From the NCBI RefSeq assembly GCF_000382405.1, contig NZ_KB908258.1:248001-312000 (forward strand): a DNA stretch of 64,000 nt, given 5' to 3'. This DNA comes from Mycobacterium sp. 141 (GTDB lineage: Bacteria > Actinomycetota > Actinomycetes > Mycobacteriales > Mycobacteriaceae). Below are positions 14,372 to 25,710 of this stretch, piece by piece. The first letter of the stretch is position 1. Every line of letters starts with the position of its first letter. The notes beneath the pieces are model-generated. The model had not been told where the DNA came from. It worked only from the letters and a program-made list of their open reading frames with translations, and did not search any database. Made by a program: the position numbers and the translations under genes.

Positions 14372-15133
14372 CTAGCAGGTGAGCACCACCGGGCCGGCGG
14401 CGGTGATCGCGACGGTGTTCTCGGTGTGGGCGGTGCGGGATCCGTCGGCCGACCGGATGGTCCAGCCGTCCCGGTCGTAAACGATGCGGTTGGTGGTGCG
14501 GGCGAGCCACGGCTCCAGCGCCAGCGTCATGCCGGCCCGCAGCCGCATGCCGCGCCCGGGTTTACCGCTGTTCGGTACGTGCGGATCTTCGTGCATGGTC
14601 CGGCCGATACCGTGGCCGCCGAATTGGAGATTGACGGAGTAGCCGTATGCCTCGACGACGGCGCCGATCGCGGCGGAGACGTCGCCGAGTCGCCCGCCGG
14701 GCCGTGCCGCAGCGGTGCCCGCCGCGAGCGCCTCCTCGGTCGCGCGGATCAGCCGCACGTCCTCATCGGCGGACGTGCCGACGATCACGGTCCGCGCCGC
14801 GTCGGCGACCCAGCCGTCGATGGACACGGCGAAATCCATGCTCACCACGTCGCCGTCGCGCAGTGTGTAGTCGAAGGGCAGTCCATGCAGTACAGCGTCG
14901 TTCACCGACAGGCAGATCACGTTGCGGAACGGACCCGACCCGAATGACGGGTCGTAGTCCCAGTAGCAGGACTGCGCACCACGACGCTTGACCATGTCAC
15001 GGGCGTGGTGCTCGAGGTCGAGCAGATTCACCCCCACTTCGGCCAGCCCGGCGAGTTCGGTGAGCACCTGAGCCACGAACCGTCCGGTGGTCCGCATCTT
15101 CTCGATCTCGGCGTCAGTCTTGAGTTCGATCAC
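14372..15133 (-). CDS. map: Type I methionine aminopeptidase
   Basis: A 253-residue cytosolic metallo-enzyme that removes the initiator Met from nascent proteins. GTG 15133 is chosen because AAGGAG lies 7 bases upstream. Metal ligands and signature are present: SMDFAVSIDGWVADAARTV (two Asp), HGIGRTMHEDPHVPN (His), LEPWL (Glu) and TENTVAI (final Glu, where most family members have EHT). There is no N-terminal zinc-finger or SH3-binding extension. It is divergent from a small XRE regulator with two palindromic operators between the genes, so expression is probably conditional. This would be an extra MetAP beside the housekeeping copies mycobacteria usually have, which cannot be checked here. 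Confidence 0.93.
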   Translation of the reverse strand: MIELKTDAEIEKMRTTGRFVAQVLTELAGLAEVGVNLLDLEHHARDMVKRRGAQSCYWDYDPSFGSGPFRNVICLSVNDAVLHGLPFDYTLRDGDVVSMDFAVSIDGWVADAARTVIVGTSADEDVRLIRATEEALAAGTAAARPGGRLGDVSAAIGAVVEAYGYSVNLQFGGHGIGRTMHEDPHVPNSGKPGRGMRLRAGMTLALEPWLARTTNRIVYDRDGWTIRSADGSRTAHTENTVAITAAGPVVLTC

Positions 15134-15150
15134 ATCACTACTCCTTGCTC

Positions 15151-15164
15151 GGTATTTAAATACC
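15151..15164. promoter_or_regulatory. Palindromic operator 1, GGTATTTAAATACC
   Basis: A perfect 14-base palindrome, 17 bases upstream of the map start codon and overlapping its likely -10 region (TATTTAAAT). A near copy lies 23 bases away. Probably bound by the adjacent XRE-type regulator. Confidence 0.65.
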
Positions 15165-15173
15165 AACACTAGC

Positions 15174-15187
15174 GGTATACAAATACC
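15174..15187. promoter_or_regulatory. Palindromic operator 2, GGTATACAAATACC
   Basis: Differs from operator 1 at two central positions and keeps the GGTAT/ATACC half-sites. It ends 17 bases before the GTG of the XRE gene, so both divergent promoters have a copy close to the start. Confidence 0.62.
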
Positions 15188-15204
15188 GGCGCTACCGTGG
15201 TGAC

Positions 15205-15465
15205 GTGGTCCGTACGCCGCTTAGCCCCGAGCAAGTCGCCGCAGGCCGCCGACTCGGCGCCGCATTGCGCGCCGCCCGGGGCGCCCGCACCCTCGAAGAC
15301 ATCGCGCGCGGCGCAGGAATATCCCCCGAGACACTGCGCAAGATCGAAACCGGTCGTCTGCCCTCCCCCGCATTCGGCACCATCGTCGGGCTCAGCGACG
15401 TCCTCGATCTGCCATTGGAGACCCTCGCCGAGGTGTGGCGGCCGGTGAGCGCTGCGGCTTCGTAG
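15205..15465 (+). CDS. Small XRE-family HTH transcriptional regulator
   Basis: An 86-residue DNA-binding protein starting at GTG 15205. A single helix-turn-helix of the Cro/C1 type fills residues about 12-70 (LGAALRAARGARTLEDIARG, AGISPETLRKIETGR, TIVGLSDVLDLPLETLAEVW). There is no sensor domain, so any signal must act on the bare HTH or on a partner. Its position opposite map, with two copies of GGTAT-N4-ATACC between the starts, suggests it represses itself and map. The upstream sequence has no good Shine-Dalgarno, so the mRNA may be leaderless or have a very short leader. Confidence 0.9.
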   Translation: MVRTPLSPEQVAAGRRLGAALRAARGARTLEDIARGAGISPETLRKIETGRLPSPAFGTIVGLSDVLDLPLETLAEVWRPVSAAAS

Positions 15466-15479
15466 CTACCGTGGGAGAA

Positions 15480-16250
15480 ATGGACTCCCCGGACTACGGA
15501 TTCGACGGTGACTTCAACACGGTGTCGGCGCGCGACCAGGTCGCGATTCTCGGCGGGGTGTTTACCGCCCTGCTGGGTGCCACGGCTTTCAACCTGTCTC
15601 ACGGCAGGCGCGGAACAGCTTGTCTCACAGGCGGTTCCGCCGCGCTGCTGGCAGCCACGGCGGCGTCGTTCGTGCACACCACCCGGCGCGGGAAGTTCGC
15701 GGTGTGGCGGGAGATCCTCGACGAACTGCAACTGCGCGGCGACGAGACGCTGCTCGATCTCGGGTGCGGCCGGGGAGCGGTGCTGCTCGCCGCTGCCAAA
15801 CGACTGCCGAACGGTCGTGCGATCGGCGTGGACCTGTGGCGCGCCGACCAAACCGGCAACTCGCCGCAGCAGACCCACGCCAATGCTGTGCTCGAAGGGG
15901 TTGCCGAGCGGGTCGAGGTCCGTACCGGCGACATGACCGACCTTCCGTTCGATGACGCCAGCGTCGACGTCGTCGTCAGCAGCCTGGCCATTCACAACAT
16001 CCCCGACCGAGTCGGCCGAGCCCGAGCGCTCGACGAAGCGATCCGGGTACTGCGCCCGGGCGGGCGGCTGGCGATCGTCGATATCTGGGACACCCGACGC
16101 CACACCGAACGGTTACGCAGCCGCGGCTGGCACGACGCGCAGCGGCGCAACCTCGGTTGGCGCATGTGGTGGGGCGGCCCGCACGTGGGAACTCACCTGG
16201 TGACCGCGACCAAGCCGGCCGACTTAGCCGGAACCGCGGGTACCGGCTAA
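15480..16250 (+). CDS. Class I SAM-dependent methyltransferase, membrane-anchored
   Basis: A 256-residue protein. Residues about 18-62 are two hydrophobic stretches (VAILGGVFTALLGATAFNL; GGSAALLAATAASFV) that look like membrane segments, followed by a Rossmann methyltransferase domain with motif I LLDLGCGRGAVLLAAA near residue 90 and post-motif signatures DMTDLPFDDASVDVVVSS and ALDEAIRVLRPGGRLAIVD. The substrate is unknown; the overall form resembles UbiE/COQ5-like enzymes. ATG 15480 is used; GTG 15471 in the same frame is an alternative that would add three residues. It follows the XRE gene by 14 bases and may be co-transcribed with it. Confidence 0.85.
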   Translation: MDSPDYGFDGDFNTVSARDQVAILGGVFTALLGATAFNLSHGRRGTACLTGGSAALLAATAASFVHTTRRGKFAVWREILDELQLRGDETLLDLGCGRGAVLLAAAKRLPNGRAIGVDLWRADQTGNSPQQTHANAVLEGVAERVEVRTGDMTDLPFDDASVDVVVSSLAIHNIPDRVGRARALDEAIRVLRPGGRLAIVDIWDTRRHTERLRSRGWHDAQRRNLGWRMWWGGPHVGTHLVTATKPADLAGTAGTG

Positions 16251-16285
16251 TCTCGACACCAGTCAACCGACATGAGGGAGTGGGT

Positions 16286-17110
16286 ATGGAGGGCTTCGCC
16301 GGAAAGGTCGCCGTCGTGACGGGCGCGGGATCGGGTATCGGACAGGCACTGGCCATCGAGCTGGGCCGTTCTGGCGCCAAGCTGGCCATCAGCGACGTCG
16401 ATACCGAAGGCCTGGCCGTCACCGAGGAACGGCTCAAGGCCATCGGTGCACCGGTGAAGGCAGACCGGCTCGACGTCACCGAGCGCGAAGCGTTCGAGCA
16501 CTACGCCACTGCGGTCGTCGAGCATTTCGGCACGGTCAACCAGATCTACAACAACGCGGGCATCGCCTTCACCGGCGACGTCGAAGTCAGCAGCTACAAG
16601 GACATCGAGCGCGTGATGGACGTCGACTTCTGGGGCGTCGTCAACGGCACCAAGGCGTTCCTGCCGCACCTGATCGCCTCGGGCGACGGTCACATCGTCA
16701 ACGTCTCCAGCCTGTTCGGGCTGTTCGCGGTGCCGGGTCAGGCCGCCTACAACTCGGCGAAGTTCGCGGTGCGCGGGTTCACCGAAGCACTGCGTCAGGA
16801 GATGGTGTTGGCCAAGCACCCGGTCAAGGTCACCGCGGTGCATCCTGGCGGCATCAAGACCGCCATCGCCCGCAACGCCACCGCGGCCGAGGGACTCGAT
16901 CCCGAGGAGCTGGCGCAGTTCTTCGACAAGCGGTTGGCCAGCACGACGCCGCAGAAGGCCGCCAAGATCATCCTCGAGGCGGTCCGCAAGAATCGGGCCC
17001 GGGTGCTGGTCGGAGCCGACGCCAAGGTGCTCGACGTGATCGTCCGGATCACCGGTTCCGGCTACCAGCGGCTGTTCTCCACGGCCATGCGCCGCGTGCT
17101 GCCCTATTAG
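16286..17110 (+). CDS. Short-chain dehydrogenase/reductase
   Basis: A 274-residue NAD(P)-dependent oxidoreductase starting at ATG 16286 behind GAGGGAG. It has the nucleotide-binding TGAGSGIG (residues 12-19), the structural NNAG near 91, the catalytic Ser in NVSSLFG and the catalytic YNSAK pair near 155-159, so it should be active. The substrate is unknown. The position next to LpqZ matches Rv1245c from memory. It ends in a 4-base convergent overlap with the lipoprotein gene on the other strand (17107-17110). Confidence 0.93.
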   Translation: MEGFAGKVAVVTGAGSGIGQALAIELGRSGAKLAISDVDTEGLAVTEERLKAIGAPVKADRLDVTEREAFEHYATAVVEHFGTVNQIYNNAGIAFTGDVEVSSYKDIERVMDVDFWGVVNGTKAFLPHLIASGDGHIVNVSSLFGLFAVPGQAAYNSAKFAVRGFTEALRQEMVLAKHPVKVTAVHPGGIKTAIARNATAAEGLDPEELAQFFDKRLASTTPQKAAKIILEAVRKNRARVLVGADAKVLDVIVRITGSGYQRLFSTAMRRVLPY

Positions 17111-17943
17111 TGGCCCAGCGGATTGGCCTGCAGGAAGGCGTCGGCGACCGCGCGGGGGTCGGCACCTTCGGCCACCTGGCGGCGCATATCGGCCAGTGAG
17201 CCGGTGTCGAGGACTCCCGCGACCTCGTTGATCGCCAGGATCTGGCGTTCGGTCAGCGCATTGCGGCGGTAGAGCGGCACCAGGTTCTCGGCACGGATCA
17301 TCGCCGTGCGGTCCGCGAGGACCACCACCGCGGACGGGTTGGCCGGGTCGGCCGTGGTGGTCCATGCCGCGTTGATCTTCCCGGCCGCAAGTGCGGCGAA
17401 AAGACCTGCGCGGTCGGCGAACTCGACAGGTTTCGGCATGCGGCAGGTACCGACCACGGCGGGCACGGCCGAACCTCTGACGGCGCCGGGCACCACCTTG
17501 GCGCAATTGCGGCGCAGCGCGGACAGATCTTTGCCACCCCAGGCGGCCGCGGTTGCCTCCGTCACCGCAACGGCTGGTTTGTCCTGTGCCGACATGGTGT
17601 AGTCGCCGGCGGCGACGCCCTCCGGCAGTGCCGCGAGCAGGTCACGGTAGACCTGCTCGTCGGAATGCGCCGGGGCCCCGGGCGCGAACGTCTCCAACAG
17701 CTGCCCGGTGAACCCGGGTAGGACGGTCACCGAGCCGGAGTCCAGCGCGCTCAGTGCATTCTCGGCCGGGGTCACCTCGGCGGGGCTGCCGTAATAACGC
17801 AGCGCGGCGGCGTAAAGCTGGCCGACGAGTGTCGACTCGGGCGTGGCGCCCGTCCCAACCCCGATCGGAGCCGGCGCGGGGCGGGCACTACAGCCGGCGA
17901 CCACCAGGACGACCGCCAGAGCCAGCACCAATCGACGACGCAC
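17107..17943 (-). CDS. lpqZ: LpqZ-like lipoprotein, glycine betaine-type substrate-binding protein
   Basis: A 278-residue periplasmic-face lipoprotein starting at GTG 17943. The signal peptide ends in lipobox VVAGC (Cys18), followed by a Pro/Ala linker. The mature part has the layout of an OpuAC/ProX type 2 periplasmic-binding fold: EVTPAENALSALDSGSVTVLPGFTGQLLETF, a SDEQVYRDLLAALP segment, then VEFADRAGLFAALAAGKINAAWTTT and a terminal ILAINEVAGVLDTGSLADMR. No ABC permease or ATPase gene lies nearby, so it may work with components encoded elsewhere or have another role. It lies 17 bases downstream of the malic enzyme gene and could share its transcript. Confidence 0.88.
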   Translation of the reverse strand: MRRRLVLALAVVLVVAGCSARPAPAPIGVGTGATPESTLVGQLYAAALRYYGSPAEVTPAENALSALDSGSVTVLPGFTGQLLETFAPGAPAHSDEQVYRDLLAALPEGVAAGDYTMSAQDKPAVAVTEATAAAWGGKDLSALRRNCAKVVPGAVRGSAVPAVVGTCRMPKPVEFADRAGLFAALAAGKINAAWTTTADPANPSAVVVLADRTAMIRAENLVPLYRRNALTERQILAINEVAGVLDTGSLADMRRQVAEGADPRAVADAFLQANPLGH

Positions 17944-17960
17944 GATGGAAATCAGCCTGC

Positions 17961-19181
17961 TCAGGCTTTCGATGCGGCCGCCACCGCCGCAGCAACCGCC
18001 GGCCCAACCCGCGGATCGAGCGCACTGGGCACGATGTGGTCGACGGTCACGTCGTCACCGACCACCGAGAAGATCGCTTCGGCGGCGGCCACCTTCATCT
18101 TCTCGGTGATCCGCCGGGCGCCGGCGTCGAGCGCACCCCGGAACACACCCGGGAAGGCCAGCACGTTGTTGATCTGGTTGGGAAAGTCACTGCGGCCCGT
18201 CGCCACGACCGCGGCATGCTTGCGGGCGGCGTCGGGATGGATCTCCGGATCCGGATTGGACAGGGCGAACACGATGCTGCCGGGGGCCATCGTCGCGACG
18301 AGTTCCTCGGGCACGACACCCGCGGACACCCCGAGGAGCACCTCGGCGCCGTTCAGCGCCTCGGCGACGCCGCCGGTGAGCCCGCGCGGGTTGGTGCGCC
18401 CGGCCAACTCGGTCTTGAAGGAGTTCATGTCTTCCCGCCCGGAATGCACGATGCCCTGAGAATCCAGCACCGTGATATCGGTGATGCCCTTGGCCAGCAT
18501 GATGTTGGTGCAGGCCACACCGGCCGCACCGGCACCCAGGACGACGACCCGCAGGGTACGCATGTCACGCTGGAGCGCCTTGGTGGCGCCCAGCAGGGCC
18601 GCGAGCACCACGATGGCGGTGCCGTGCTGGTCGTCGTGCATGACGGGGCAGTCCAGGGCCTCGACGACGCGGCGCTCGATCTCGAAACAGCGCGGCGCCG
18701 AGATGTCTTCCAGGTTGACCGCGCCGAAGGTGGGACGCAGCCGAATCAGGGTCTCCACGATCTCGTCGGGGTCCTTGGTGTCCAGCACGATCGGGATGGA
18801 GTCCAGCCCGCCGAACGACTTGAACAGCGCACTCTTGCCTTCCATGACCGGCAGTGAGGCTGCCGCGCCGATGTCGCCGAGGCCGAGCACCGCACTGCCG
18901 TCACTGACCACGGCAACCAGCCGGTTGGCCCAGGTGTACTTCGCGGCCAGGGTGCGATCCGTGGCGATAGCCCGACTGACCTGGGCCACGCCCGGGGTAT
19001 AGGCGATCGACAAGGCCCGCTGGGTGTCCAGCGGCGATTTCAGCTCCACCGACAGCTTGCCGCCTTCGTGGGCGGCGAAGATCTCTGCGTCTTCGATGAC
19101 GACTTGGGGAGTGCGCGTAACCGCGGAGCCCTCAGACGACGACGCGTCAGTACTTTCCGGCACCGCGCAAGGGTACTTCAC
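17961..19181 (-). CDS. NAD(P)-dependent malic enzyme
   Basis: About 406 residues. Oxidatively decarboxylates malate to pyruvate, linking the TCA cycle to gluconeogenesis or NADPH supply. The N-terminal malic domain shows GGKLSVELKSPLDTQRALSI, AYTPGVAQVSRAIA and the metal/substrate segment CPVMHDDQHGTAIV; the C-terminal NAD(P)-binding domain has VVVLGAGAAGVAC. This is the short bacterial form without a phosphotransacetylase domain. The start is uncertain: GTG 19181 and GTG 19166 are both reasonable and neither has a clear ribosome site. Divergent from corA, with about 117 bases between the starts. Confidence 0.93.
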   Translation of the reverse strand: MKYPCAVPESTDASSSEGSAVTRTPQVVIEDAEIFAAHEGGKLSVELKSPLDTQRALSIAYTPGVAQVSRAIATDRTLAAKYTWANRLVAVVSDGSAVLGLGDIGAAASLPVMEGKSALFKSFGGLDSIPIVLDTKDPDEIVETLIRLRPTFGAVNLEDISAPRCFEIERRVVEALDCPVMHDDQHGTAIVVLAALLGATKALQRDMRTLRVVVLGAGAAGVACTNIMLAKGITDITVLDSQGIVHSGREDMNSFKTELAGRTNPRGLTGGVAEALNGAEVLLGVSAGVVPEELVATMAPGSIVFALSNPDPEIHPDAARKHAAVVATGRSDFPNQINNVLAFPGVFRGALDAGARRITEKMKVAAAEAIFSVVGDDVTVDHIVPSALDPRVGPAVAAAVAAASKA

Positions 19182-19298
19182 AGACCAAACTCGAAGGGTC
19201 GGGTTTTCTCCTCGCGTGAGCGGCCGGTGGCAGGTTGTGCGCGTACGATTCAACCGGCCCGATCGGGTGCGGGTCACAGCTGATGGGAGGCCCAGCGA

Positions 19299-20405
19299 AT
19301 GCCCTCGTTCCGCGCGCTACCGCCGTCACTGCTGCGTCCCGCGGCTCGGGCCAAACCCCTCGCCGCCGATGCCAAATCGATCCATGTCCCGGTCGCCAGA
19401 GCCATGGTGGACTGCGGTGTGTACTGCGACGGGGAGAGGCTGCCCGGTAAGTACACCCATGCGGCCGCCCTGGCCAAGGTGCGCGAGCTGGAGAGCGCCG
19501 GCAAGAAGGCGTTCGCGTGGGTCGGTCTGTATGAACCCGACGAGCACCAGATGCAGTCGGTCGCAGATGTTTTCGGGCTGCACGAGCTCGCGGTCGAGGA
19601 TGCGGTGCACGCGCATCAGCGCCCCAAGCTGGAGCGCTACGACAAAACGTTGTTCCTCGTAATCAAGACCGTCAACTACGTGGAACACGCCTCGGTGGCC
19701 AACGCCCGCGAAATCGTCGAGACCGGCGAGATCATGATCTTCGTCGGCCCGGATTTCGTGGTGACCGTGCGCCACGGCGAGCACGGCGGGCTGGCCGACG
19801 TGCGTAAACGGCTGGACTCCTCACCGGCGATCCTGACGCTGGGCCCGTTCGCGGTGATGCACGCGATCGCCGACCACGTGGTGGACCACTACCTGCACGT
19901 TACCGATCTGATGGAAACCGACATCGACGTCATGGAGGAGAACGTCTTCTCCCCCGACACCCCGACCAACATCGAGAGCATCTACCTGCTCAAGCGAGAG
20001 GTCGTCGACCTGCGTCGCGCCGTCGGCCCGCTGACGCTGGCATTGCAGCGGCTGCTCACCGACCACAACGACCTCATCTCCGTCGAAGTGCGCCGCTACA
20101 TGCGCGATGTCAACGACCACACCATCCAGGCCGCGGAACGGATCTCCAGCTACGACGAGATGCTGAGCTCGCTGGTGCAGGCGGCGCTCGGCAAGGTGGC
20201 GATGCAGCAGAACGTCGACATGCGCAAGATCTCGGCCTGGGTGGCCATCGCGGCGGTACCGACCGCGATGGCAGGGATATACGGCATGAACTTCGACAAC
20301 ATGCCCGAATTACATTGGGTCTGGGGCTATCCCGGCGTCCTCACCCTGATGCTGACGGTATGCCTGGTCTTGCATCGCACGTTCCGCCGGAACGACTGGC
20401 TCTGA
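19299..20405 (+). CDS. corA: CorA-type magnesium/cobalt transporter
   Basis: A 368-residue inner-membrane divalent cation channel. ATG 19299 follows GGGAGG by 8 bases. A large cytosolic N-terminal domain (FGLHELAVEDAVHAHQRPKLERYD, LFLVIKTV) leads to two C-terminal membrane helices; the first (VAIAAVPTAMAGIYGMNF) ends in the signature YGMN with MPELHW after it, and the second (GVLTLMLTVCLVLH) is followed by a short basic tail. All features required for a functional pentameric channel are present. It ends one base before the stop of the convergent SUFU gene, so the two transcripts must run into each other or stop very sharply. Confidence 0.97.
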   Translation: MPSFRALPPSLLRPAARAKPLAADAKSIHVPVARAMVDCGVYCDGERLPGKYTHAAALAKVRELESAGKKAFAWVGLYEPDEHQMQSVADVFGLHELAVEDAVHAHQRPKLERYDKTLFLVIKTVNYVEHASVANAREIVETGEIMIFVGPDFVVTVRHGEHGGLADVRKRLDSSPAILTLGPFAVMHAIADHVVDHYLHVTDLMETDIDVMEENVFSPDTPTNIESIYLLKREVVDLRRAVGPLTLALQRLLTDHNDLISVEVRRYMRDVNDHTIQAAERISSYDEMLSSLVQAALGKVAMQQNVDMRKISAWVAIAAVPTAMAGIYGMNFDNMPELHWVWGYPGVLTLMLTVCLVLHRTFRRNDWL

Positions 20406-20406
20406 C

Positions 20407-21006
20407 TCAGGCCGGATTGGCCGCCCTGCGGGCCGGATTCAACACATCCACACCGTCAGCCTGCCACGCCTCACGCATGGCATCGGCACCCTTGAGCCGG
20501 ACCCATGCCGCCTCGGTCGCGGTGATCGGTGTCGCCGCAAAGACATTCACGGCCGCCAGCGGGTCGGGAAGCACAATCTCGCCGATATCGCTGGGCCCCA
20601 ACAGAAAAGCCGTGAACGGCGCCGCGGCGAACAACGGGGTCTCCAGATCGACCAGGGCATCGGCCTCCAGCACCAGCCCCTCGACCGCGGGCGCCGCGGC
20701 GAGTATCGCCATCGACCGGGCCAGTCCGGTCGGTGTCGGTCCGCGTAGGGAGACCATCACCTCGGCTCGCGGACCGTGGACGGGGTCGGCGACAAATTCG
20801 GTGGGGTCGAGCATCGGGTGACGCGAACAGCCCAGCGTCACATAGTGATACACCCCGTCGCGCTGAAGGTCCGGGCCGAAGCGCAGCACCTCGATACGTT
20901 CGGTGCCCAAGAAGGTGACGCTCGCGCCGACAGCGTCGGCCGTGATACCCGCGGCCGCGAAGTGCTCCTCCAACCGCGCGCGTACAACCGCCAGGACGTC
21001 GGTCAC
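20407..21006 (-). CDS. Suppressor-of-fused (SUFU) domain protein coupled to sugC
   Basis: A 199-residue cytosolic protein with the pattern of bacterial SUFU-domain proteins: [14 protein letters not shown], then [20 protein letters not shown], and a C-terminal [23 protein letters not shown] 21006 overlaps the sugC stop in a GTGA, so it should be translated by coupling as the last gene of the trehalose importer operon. No biochemical role is established for bacterial SUFU proteins; some are proposed immunity proteins in contact-dependent systems, but no toxin is adjacent. From memory this gene is absent at the sugC-corA junction of M. tuberculosis. Confidence 0.85.
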   Translation of the reverse strand: MTDVLAVVRARLEEHFAAAGITADAVGASVTFLGTERIEVLRFGPDLQRDGVYHYVTLGCSRHPMLDPTEFVADPVHGPRAEVMVSLRGPTPTGLARSMAILAAAPAVEGLVLEADALVDLETPLFAAAPFTAFLLGPSDIGEIVLPDPLAAVNVFAATPITATEAAWVRLKGADAMREAWQADGVDVLNPARRAANPA

Positions 21007-22334
21007 TCGTTCTTCGGCTCGGACTCTGCGGCCGGGGTCACCTCGGCGTCGTCGGCCACCTCGGTCTCAGTTTCCGGCTCCGTCTCCGGTTCGGCCACCG
21101 ACTCGACTTCTGCTTCTACTTCTGCTTCCGCGGCAAGTGCAGGCGTCGCCTCGGGCTCAGCCGCGCGGGTGAGGTTCAGGCCTGAGTCGACGTCGAAGAT
21201 GACCAACTTGGAGGTGTCGAACGCCAGCTCGAACTGCTCACCCGCCGTCACCTTGGAATCAGCGGAAACCCTTGCCACGAACTCGTTTTCGCCCATGCCG
21301 GAATCGGCCGTCAACTCGGCCAGCTGGGCCGCGCGGGCACCGGCGCCCTCGGTGGTGAAGTGCACGTACTTCTCCGAGCCCAGCGATTCGACGATGTCGG
21401 CACGCACCGTGAAGCTCAGTGCCCGGATCCTGGCGTACCCGTCCAGCAGCGACGCGTCTTCGAGGTGCTCGGGCCGGATACCGACAATGATGTTGTCCGG
21501 CTTGGGCGCTCGGGCCAGCAACTCGTGCACCTGCGGACTCAGCGTCACCTCACCGAACGGCAACCGCACTCCCACATCGGTGAACGTCGCCGGGAAGAAG
21601 TTCATCGCAGGTGATCCGATGAAACCCGCCACGAACAGGTTGACCGGGTTCCGGTAGAGCTCGTCGGGGGTACCGATCTGTTGCACCACGCCGGCGAGCA
21701 TCACCACCACGCGGTCCCCCAGCGTCATCGCCTCGGTCTGATCGTGGGTGACGTACACCGTCGTGGTGCCCAGCCGGCTCTGCAACCGCGAGATCTCCGC
21801 GCGCATCTGAACCCGTAGTTTGGCATCCAGGTTGGAGAGCGGCTCGTCCATCAGGAATGCCTTGGGGCTACGGACAATTGCCCGCCCCATCGCTACCCGC
21901 TGACGTTGACCGCCGGACAGCTGGGCCGGTCTGCGATCCAACAGCTCGGTCAGGTCGAGGATCTTGGCGGTGTCCTCGACCTTGGCCGCAATCTCGTCCT
22001 TCTTCATCTTGGCCAGCGTGAGGGGGAAGGCGATGTTCTGGCGCACCGTCATGTGCGGGTACAGCGCGTAGGACTGGAACACCATGGCGATGTCGCGGTC
22101 CTTCGGGGCTTTCTCGTTGACCCGCTCACCGCCGATACGCAGCTCGCCCGACGAGATGTCCTCCAGACCCGCGATCATGTTCAGCGTGGTGGATTTACCG
22201 CATCCGGACGGCCCCACCAGGATGATGAATTCGCCGTCGGCGATGGTCATGGACAGTTCCTTGACGGCCTCCCGGACCCCGCCTGCGCCGTCGGGGTAAC
22301 TCTTGGTCACCCGGTCCAACACAATCTCGGCCAT
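21003..22334 (-). CDS. sugC: Trehalose ABC importer ATPase SugC with long acidic tail
   Basis: A 443-residue MalK-type ATPase that powers trehalose uptake by SugA-SugB. It carries Walker [10 protein letters not shown] (about 38-46), Q-loop [11 protein letters not shown], signature [15 protein letters not shown] near 137-150, Walker [14 protein letters not shown] and the H-loop [12 protein letters not shown] regulatory OB-like region covers about 240-380 ([10 protein letters not shown]). The last about 50 residues are a low-complexity Glu/Ala/Val/Thr tail ([20 protein letters not shown] and on), making the protein longer than the roughly 390-405 residues I recall for homologues. It starts 4 bases after the sugB stop and overlaps the SUFU gene by 4 bases. 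Confidence 0.97.
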   Translation of the reverse strand: MAEIVLDRVTKSYPDGAGGVREAVKELSMTIADGEFIILVGPSGCGKSTTLNMIAGLEDISSGELRIGGERVNEKAPKDRDIAMVFQSYALYPHMTVRQNIAFPLTLAKMKKDEIAAKVEDTAKILDLTELLDRRPAQLSGGQRQRVAMGRAIVRSPKAFLMDEPLSNLDAKLRVQMRAEISRLQSRLGTTTVYVTHDQTEAMTLGDRVVVMLAGVVQQIGTPDELYRNPVNLFVAGFIGSPAMNFFPATFTDVGVRLPFGEVTLSPQVHELLARAPKPDNIIVGIRPEHLEDASLLDGYARIRALSFTVRADIVESLGSEKYVHFTTEGAGARAAQLAELTADSGMGENEFVARVSADSKVTAGEQFELAFDTSKLVIFDVDSGLNLTRAAEPEATPALAAEAEVEAEVESVAEPETEPETETEVADDAEVTPAAESEPKNE

Positions 22335-22338
22335 CCAA

Positions 22339-23175
22339 CTACCCCTTCACCGCACCGGAGGTCAGTCCAGCGACGATGCGCCGCTGGAAAATCAGGACAA
22401 AGACAATTATCGGGATGGTGATGACCATGGCGCCCGCCGCGATCGATCCGGTCGGCTCCTCGAATTGCGAACTACCGGTGAAATTCGCAATGGCCACCGG
22501 CGCCGTGATGGCCCGCTGGGTCGCGGTCAGCGAAAGAGCCAGCAGCAGGTCGTTCCACGCGAAGATGAACACCAGGATGGCCGCGGTGACGATGCCGGGC
22601 GCCGCCAGCGGGGCGATGACCCGGCGGAATGCCTGTGCCGGCGTGGCCCCGTCCATCTTCGCGGCTTTTTCCAGATCCCACGGGATCTCCCGGAAGAACG
22701 CCGAGAGCGTGTAAATGGCCAGCGGCAGCGCGAAAGTGATGTAGGGGATGATCAGGCCGGGCCAGGTGTCGAACAGGCCGAGCCGGCGTTCGATGTTGAA
22801 AAGCGGTGTCACCAAAGAGATCTGCGGGAACATCGCGATCAGCAGGGCGACACCGACCAGCAGCCGTTTACCCGGGAACACGAGCCGGGCCACCGCGTAT
22901 GCCGCCATGGCGCCGACCACCACCGCGATCACTGTGGTGATCAGCCCGATACCGATCGAGTTGACCAGCGCCGAGCTGAAGATGTCGCCCGTGAAGATGC
23001 CCTTGTAGTTGGCGAAGGTGATCTGAGTGGGGATCAGCTTGCCATCCTTGACCGTTGACGTCGGCTTCAGCGACAGCGACAGGATCCACAGCACCGGAAA
23101 CAGCGCGTAGAGAATCACCAGCGCATCGACGACGACCCAGCCGGTCGCGCGCCGTGCACCTACCCGTTCAGGCAT
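22339..23175 (-). CDS. sugB: Trehalose ABC importer permease SugB
   Basis: A 278-residue MalG-type inner-membrane subunit with six predicted helices. ATG 23175 ([13 protein letters not shown]) has GGAGG about 10 bases upstream and is preferred over ORF extensions. The conserved EAA loop is present ([34 protein letters not shown]), which contacts the SugC ATPase. The end ([16 protein letters not shown]) is the usual MalG-like terminus. It sits between sugA (51-base gap) and sugC (4-base gap) in the recycling importer that returns trehalose released during mycolate transfer. Confidence 0.97.
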   Translation of the reverse strand: MPERVGARRATGWVVVDALVILYALFPVLWILSLSLKPTSTVKDGKLIPTQITFANYKGIFTGDIFSSALVNSIGIGLITTVIAVVVGAMAAYAVARLVFPGKRLLVGVALLIAMFPQISLVTPLFNIERRLGLFDTWPGLIIPYITFALPLAIYTLSAFFREIPWDLEKAAKMDGATPAQAFRRVIAPLAAPGIVTAAILVFIFAWNDLLLALSLTATQRAITAPVAIANFTGSSQFEEPTGSIAAGAMVITIPIIVFVLIFQRRIVAGLTSGAVKG

Positions 23176-23226
23176 TATGCTCGCTTCCTCCTCGGGCCCG
23201 GGGGCCCGCATCGTCAGCTTCGGCCA

Positions 23227-25616
<2,390 letters not shown>

Positions 25617-25710
25617 TTACGCACGATGTGCAACACTTTCGACACACGCGCGTCGCAATCGTGATCTGGGAACTTTGCCACACTGCACGTCAGCGATGGC
25701 GCAGGGGGGC

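Noticed and set aside
20407..21006. SUFU gene as immunity to a contact-dependent toxin
   Set aside because: No polymorphic toxin or secretion cassette is in the neighbourhood. Coupling to sugC points elsewhere.
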